Positions 59,777-64,000 of a stretch of DNA of 64,000 nt are shown piece by piece; position 1 is the stretch's first letter; the number at the start of each line of letters is the position of its first letter. A program made the position numbers and the translations under genes. The notes under the pieces are model-generated. The model ran no database searches. It had not been told where the DNA came from and was given only the letters and a program-made list of their open reading frames with translations. Source of the DNA: Smallanthus sonchifolius (lineage: Eukaryota; Streptophyta; Magnoliopsida; Asterales; Asteraceae); NCBI GenBank assembly GCA_023525975.1, contig CM042025.1, positions 2,433,001 to 2,497,000 of the forward strand. The letters run 5' to 3'.

Positions 59777-59995
59777 CTAGGTTAGAATCCTGTGTATTAC
59801 ACGAGTTGAATAAATGTAATATTATACTTAGTAATAAAAAATTTATATCTTTAAAACACGTGTATTACACGGGTTGAATAAAATATTACGTGACGATTAT
59901 AAATTTTGTTAAGTTATTTTTTAAAACATTTTTCTAGCTGAGTATTAACTTTTTTATGTAACTGATAAATGTTAATTCTCTTTTAAAATACATAT
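59777..59995 (-). mobile_element. Helitron-like element i (minus, right end unclear)
   Basis: A|CTAGGTTAGAATCCTGTG with hairpin TGTGTATTACACG. The insertion interrupts a dispersed repeat whose intact copy is at about 14076-14165. The right boundary is not recognisable; 59995 is an estimate. Confidence 0.45.
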
Positions 59996-60032
59996 GTTAT
60001 AAATCAAACTACAATGCAATTATAACTTTTTT

Positions 60033-60205
60033 ACATACCATTAGTGTTTATATATAGGGTGTACCGCAGCTAACCCGTGCATTTCGAACGACAACACCAT
60101 TAGTGTTTAAAATAACCCGTAACTCCGATCACCGTCCCACTTCCAACATACCATTAGTGTTTATATATATGTTGTACTGCAGCTAACCCGTGCATTTCGA
60201 AAGCG
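60033..60205 (+). repeat. Direct duplication, 113-bp offset
   Basis: ACATACCATTAGTGTTTATA ... GCAGCTAACCCGTGCATTTCG occurs at 60033 and again at 60146. The interval is not coding. Confidence 0.7.
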
Positions 60206-60699
60206 TACTAGTCACCTACCAAAACTACTCACTAACTTGGCTAGTCTTGGTGGCATAAATTGGGTTTAGAAATTTGCAAGGGTATGGGTACTAGCTACAC
60301 AATAGAATTTCAACACACACAAATGCACCTGTAAATTCACGATTACTTTTCGGACCACAATAGTCAATTTACCTTACATGATGTGCAATGTCCTTCTATT
60401 ATGCATCTATGAAGTGATAATAGTTATCTAAGCAAAAGTTTTGGTTGTCATAGAGTAGTCATGGATATACAATAGAAATTGATAGATCATACACATTGAA
60501 ATGCAATTGAAATTGATAAAACATGTTAGTTTGAGATTCAAGTAGACATTAAAACAATTAAGATTCAAGCAATGAAATTTCCAATCCAGATTACAAGATA
60601 GAAACCAAACAAGTAAGCATATAATTCAAGATAACCCAAAGTAATAAATAGGAATCAATAGAAAAACAAAATCAATGACTAGTCTCTCATTTCATCCCA

Positions 60700-61967
60700 A
60701 AATTTAACTAGTGGAGTCTGCTTTATCTTGGATAGCTGGATCTTTGACGAGCTTCAGGTGCTTCTAAGACAAAAACTCGACCTTGAGCAGCTTGATTGTT
60801 GGTAGGGTGCAGCTTGGGACAATGGTTTCTGAGGTGGTCAAGGCCACTACATTCATATCATGCCCTAACACTGTTGATGGGAGTAGGGTTAGTTATCACA
60901 GTATTTTTGGTGATGGCTGTAGTAGGATGTGCTTTGTAGTTTTGAGCGAGGTCGCTAAATTTGCCATAGTTGTTGTACTTGCGGCACTCACTAGTGTGAT
61001 GCAGTGGACACTTAGGGCACTTAGGTAGTGATTCTGAATAGGGTTTAGTGGTTTGGGTGGTTGGGGCAACAATGTTTACTGGTATAGCATGGCTTACTAT
61101 AGTAGGCAGGGCATCGGGTAGTTGTTGGGCGACAATGGTGGCAATCTAGTTGATTTCGGTAGTGTCACGACAAGGAGGTATTCCAACACGTTTAGATAAG
61201 ATGACGAGATTAGTTAAGGTGGCAAGTGATAGTATGAAGATAAAGCAAACAATGATAGAATTTCATTTATAATCAAATTGTTACAAATGAAGAAAGATAG
61301 AGGCACAATATATGTGTTTGTGTCTAGAGTTTGAATTTTAAGAAGAGAATAATGACAAATCAAAACTCTTGGTCTGTATGATAGATGCTAGGAATATGTT
61401 TTTAGCCTATAAGCCATACTCACACCAAGGATTCTAAGGAAGATGTGATGGGTCCTTACTCAGGGATTTATACACCACACCTTTCCTAGACAGAATCATT
61501 AGTGTACAGGTATTCACTCTTCCAGATTACACATGTTCCTATCAACCACCAATCGGGCCCTTGGTTATAATGAGAGTAATTATGGAATCTTCTTGGCACC
61601 GTTGCTTAGTCGTCGACTCTTCAGAAGTGGATCGGTTGCAAATGGGTCGTGTCCAACTCTTCTTTCTGCACTGCTACTGTCTCGATGGTGTAGGGCTAGC
61701 TGGTCGTGCCATGATTACGTTCTTCAGACGATAAGGCTTTCTGCGCCAGACTACAATTCTAGGTCGCCTGGTTCCATGTGATGGTTCGTCAAGATGAACG
61801 TGTTGTTTTCGAGAAAAAGGAATGAGAAGGCACATAAGGGTTAGAGAAAACAACTAAACAAATAGAGCACATAGTTTCCTAATAACGAGAGTCCTAAGGT
61901 TATAGTCTAGGTCTAATCTAAGGTAGCCTAATTCTCTATAACCAAGGCTTTGATACCAATCTGTCAC
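60700..61967 (-). pseudogene. Minus-strand Ty3/gypsy gag and leader remnant
   Basis: On the minus strand, 61020-60740 reads KCPKCPLHHTSECRKYNNYG..., then a knuckle (stop)YECSGLDHLRNHCPKL in which the first Cys codon is TGA, then AQGRVFVLEAPEA. This is the gag end of Ty3/gypsy elements just before protease. Upstream (61030-61940) is a degraded gag/leader without a readable frame. A primer-binding-like ATTGGTATCAAAGCC (minus, 61960-61946) sits directly beside the LTR edge at 61962. Pol is absent. Confidence 0.65.
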
Positions 61968-63298
61968 ACCCCTGCCAAGGCGGAAACACGAGGGGGCGAC
62001 GAAATTGAATCATTACACATGATCAAAAGAGATTTCTATTAATTGAATAGTTGATTACATTGATCACAAAGAAATCAAACAATACAAGTAGAATAAATAA
62101 TTATTCTTTTTGTTACTATCTAACTAAGTCCACTAAAGCATGAGTCCTTGAAATCCTAGCATGATCAAAGCATCAACTTAGTTTCCATTACATGAAAAAC
62201 ATGCTAAAATGGGTCAACTAAAAAGTTTGTAGAACATAGGTTTAAGTAGATACATAGTAATAGATAACAAGGATTTGCAAATTATAAACAAGTTTCAAAT
62301 AACAAGTAAACCAACTTTTATACATCGATTCAACCAAACATATTGACAAGACTGGGTTCCTATAGTATTGATATAACATGAATAACAAGTTTTGCAGTTT
62401 ATGTATATCTAGTTTCAAGTTGATATCGTATCTCGTCAACTCAAGAACTAGATCGGCTTGTCAGGCCCATAGATCTATGACTTACTCCCGTTGGCTTATC
62501 CCAAGTTAATGGTTGTAGAGTGTGTATAAAACCGTTCAAGTTTACAAGTATAGAAAGTTGTTATTGAAATTGCAAAAGTAGTATTTGAGTTTGATATAGT
62601 TTGAACAACCTTTGATATACGAGCATGTTTTTCACCCCAAAGATGAAAAGTAAAAGGGGCTATCTATCTCACCTTGCAAGTTTAGAGGGTTGAACTTGAA
62701 CTTGTAGTAACTTGGATTGAATGCCTTAAGGATTGCCTAAGTTAAGTTTGTTAAGTTAGAAACAAGTTAAGGATAGTCGAGGGGTTGGCAGTGTAATTAG
62801 TTGAAAGTGGTTGTTGTACACTAGAGTGGTTATCATTCCAGAGTAGTACCTCTAACAGAAAAGTTCCCAGAAAAGAGTTGGTCAGATCAGAACCCCGTCT
62901 TTTCCTAGCCAGAACTTTAATGTTTTTCAGATAACTAAATACTGGTTTGAAAGTTATTTTATTTGCATACTTAACCCAGTTTAGGGTTAAAGTGAAAATA
63001 TAAGTTTAGTAAAGATAGAAATGATATAAGTTAAATATTAGAGGGGTTTAATTTAATAATAATAAGTTTTAGTAAAAATATGATTGTTGAAATTGAAAGT
63101 AACAAGAAAGATCAAAACCAAGTTTTTAAATAAAAGTTTGAAGAAGTTTAATTAAAATAGGACCTTTGATCTTGGATAGGTCTATGATTATAACATAAAC
63201 ATGTTAGGGAATCATAGATCTAGCTACTTATGAGAAATTTTTAAAAGGAAAAGTATAAACAAACAAGAACATAAGAAGAACTTACTTAGAATGGAAGG
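61962..63298 (-). repeat. Probable LTR of the minus-strand gypsy remnant
   Basis: The plus strand reads TGTCACACCCCTGCCAAGG, i.e. the minus-strand LTR ends ...GGGGTGTGACA next to the primer-binding site. No coding potential is seen over the next 1.3 kb. The far boundary is not determined; I place it before TGTAACATCCCG at 63299, which may begin another LTR. Confidence 0.4.
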
Positions 63299-64000
63299 TG
63301 TAACATCCCGAGTTTTAGAGCACGAGAGAATTCACGAGGAATTAAAACTTAAATAAAAAGAAAGGAAGCGGGCTTGGGCCGGGGTGAATGGGCCGAAAGG
63401 GGAAGGGTTTGGGCCCTTATAGGCCTCAAGATCAACCCAAAAGCCCCATTTCCATCCTCATTTCCGGATTTTAGAGAGAGAGGAGAGAGAGAGTCTAGAG
63501 AGAGAAAGTCCCGGTTTTCGGATTAGAGCTTCAAGGATCGTTAGCAAGAGTCTCGTGAGTGTTTAGCAACAAAAAGGAAGTGATTACAGGTAACCGATTC
63601 TCCTAGATCTGAGTTTTAGTTAGTTTTTGGGTTTTTCGGGTTTTGGGTAAAAAGGTTATGTTTAATCAGATGAAACGGAAAGATAAGCATAGATTTGAGT
63701 TCCTTAATGGAAAACGAGCGTTTTGAATGCAAACAGGTTCGGGATCTTGAAGTGATCAGACCCGAATGCGAAAGTTAGGGTTTTTCGCCAAGAACAGGTC
63801 GTGCGCACTTGCTAAGTGCGCACAGAGCAGGTCCTGCGCACTTGCTAAGTGCGCAGGAAGAGGGACCGCTAAGTGCGCAGGAAGGAAAGCCTGCGCACTT
63901 GCTAAGTGCGCAGGAAGGGAAGACTGCGCACTTGCTAAGTGCGCAGGAGGCAGAGTCTGCGCACTTGCTAAGTGCGCAAGCATCAGGTCTGATTAAGTGA
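63299..64000 (+). repeat. Possible LTR start (TGTAACATCCCG) running off the window
   Basis: TGTAACATCCCGAGTTTTAG is a typical opening of plant gypsy LTRs. A GA-rich tract (63471-63510) and TATA-like sequence follow. The right end is outside the window, so this is a tentative boundary. The hairpin array at 63801-63978 lies inside. Confidence 0.35.
63801..63978. repeat. 33-bp-period array of perfect hairpins
   Basis: Five copies of the palindrome TGCGCACTT-GCT-AAGTGCGCA start at 63802, 63835, 63892, 63925 and 63958. A sixth at 63868 lacks its left 9-bp arm. Copies are separated by variable 12-bp G/A-rich spacers, so the period is 33 bp (24 bp for the half unit). Each copy has 9-bp arms and a 3-nt loop. 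Confidence 0.95.

Noticed and set aside
63801..63978. CRISPR-like array at the window end
   Set aside because: The spacers are only 12 bp and similar to each other, no cas-like genes exist, and the host is a plant; it is a tandem hairpin repeat.
63756..64000. Several long open frames over the hairpin array
   Set aside because: The frames are kept open by the 33-bp period in both orientations; composition is purely repeat-driven.

Overview
This is AT-rich, intron-containing plant nuclear DNA. Spliced genes, chloroplast-targeted NFU, GPAT and bHLH families, Ty1/copia and Ty3/gypsy remnants, Helitrons, MITEs and tRNA-derived SINEs all point to a eudicot. The repeat style resembles Asteraceae, but that placement is an impression and not proven by anything here.

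Four probable host genes are spread thinly. (1) A single-exon, UPB1-like atypical bHLH regulator at 7061-7444. (2) A four-exon CCHC zinc-knuckle protein of about 454 aa at 16964-22246, whose introns are filled with MITEs and hold a consensus 6-nt micro-exon. (3) A two-exon land-plant sn-glycerol-3-phosphate acyltransferase of 530 aa at 36396-38308. (4) A three-exon chloroplast NifU-like Fe-S scaffold of 211 aa at 47410-48981, with a GC-AG second intron. Two orphan exons of an unrecognised minus-strand gene lie at 45183-46127. The genes share no obvious pathway; they are islands in transposon-rich DNA.

Transposon layer by region. 2.4-3.4 kb: hAT-type element with an 8-bp target duplication. 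5.0-5.5 kb: very large foldback. 8.08-12.71 kb: copia element with two 307-bp LTRs and a broken gag-pol. 12.8-13.2 kb and elsewhere: small Helitron-like elements. 13.3-13.7 kb: Myb/SANT-like transposon-associated fragment. 23.6 kb: SINE. 24.3-26.15 kb: four Helitron-like elements packed end to end in two orientations. 26.3-27.9 kb: 5'-truncated reverse transcriptase followed by a zinc finger and a restriction-like endonuclease-like domain. 31.07-31.24 kb: poly(A)-tailed retro-insertion with a 17-bp duplication and an unoccupied related copy at 32.4 kb. 33.2, 50.2 and 57.5 kb: SINEs. 35.6 and 39.2 kb: CACTA-type MITEs. 38.6-39.1 kb: array of GGATATCC palindromes. 40.2-44.9 kb: second copia, with truncated 5' LTR and duplicated gag segment. 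46.2-47.1 kb: three foldbacks upstream of NFU. 51.8-52.6 kb: degraded RTE-type LINE reverse transcriptase. 56.5 and 59.0 kb: hAT MITEs of one family. 60.7-63.3 kb: minus-strand gypsy remnant. 63.8-64.0 kb: 33-bp-period hairpin array.

The most unusual items are the reverse transcriptase/restriction-like-endonuclease remnant, the Helitron cluster, the retro-insertion with its natural empty site, and the terminal hairpin array. I see no clear new multi-gene system.
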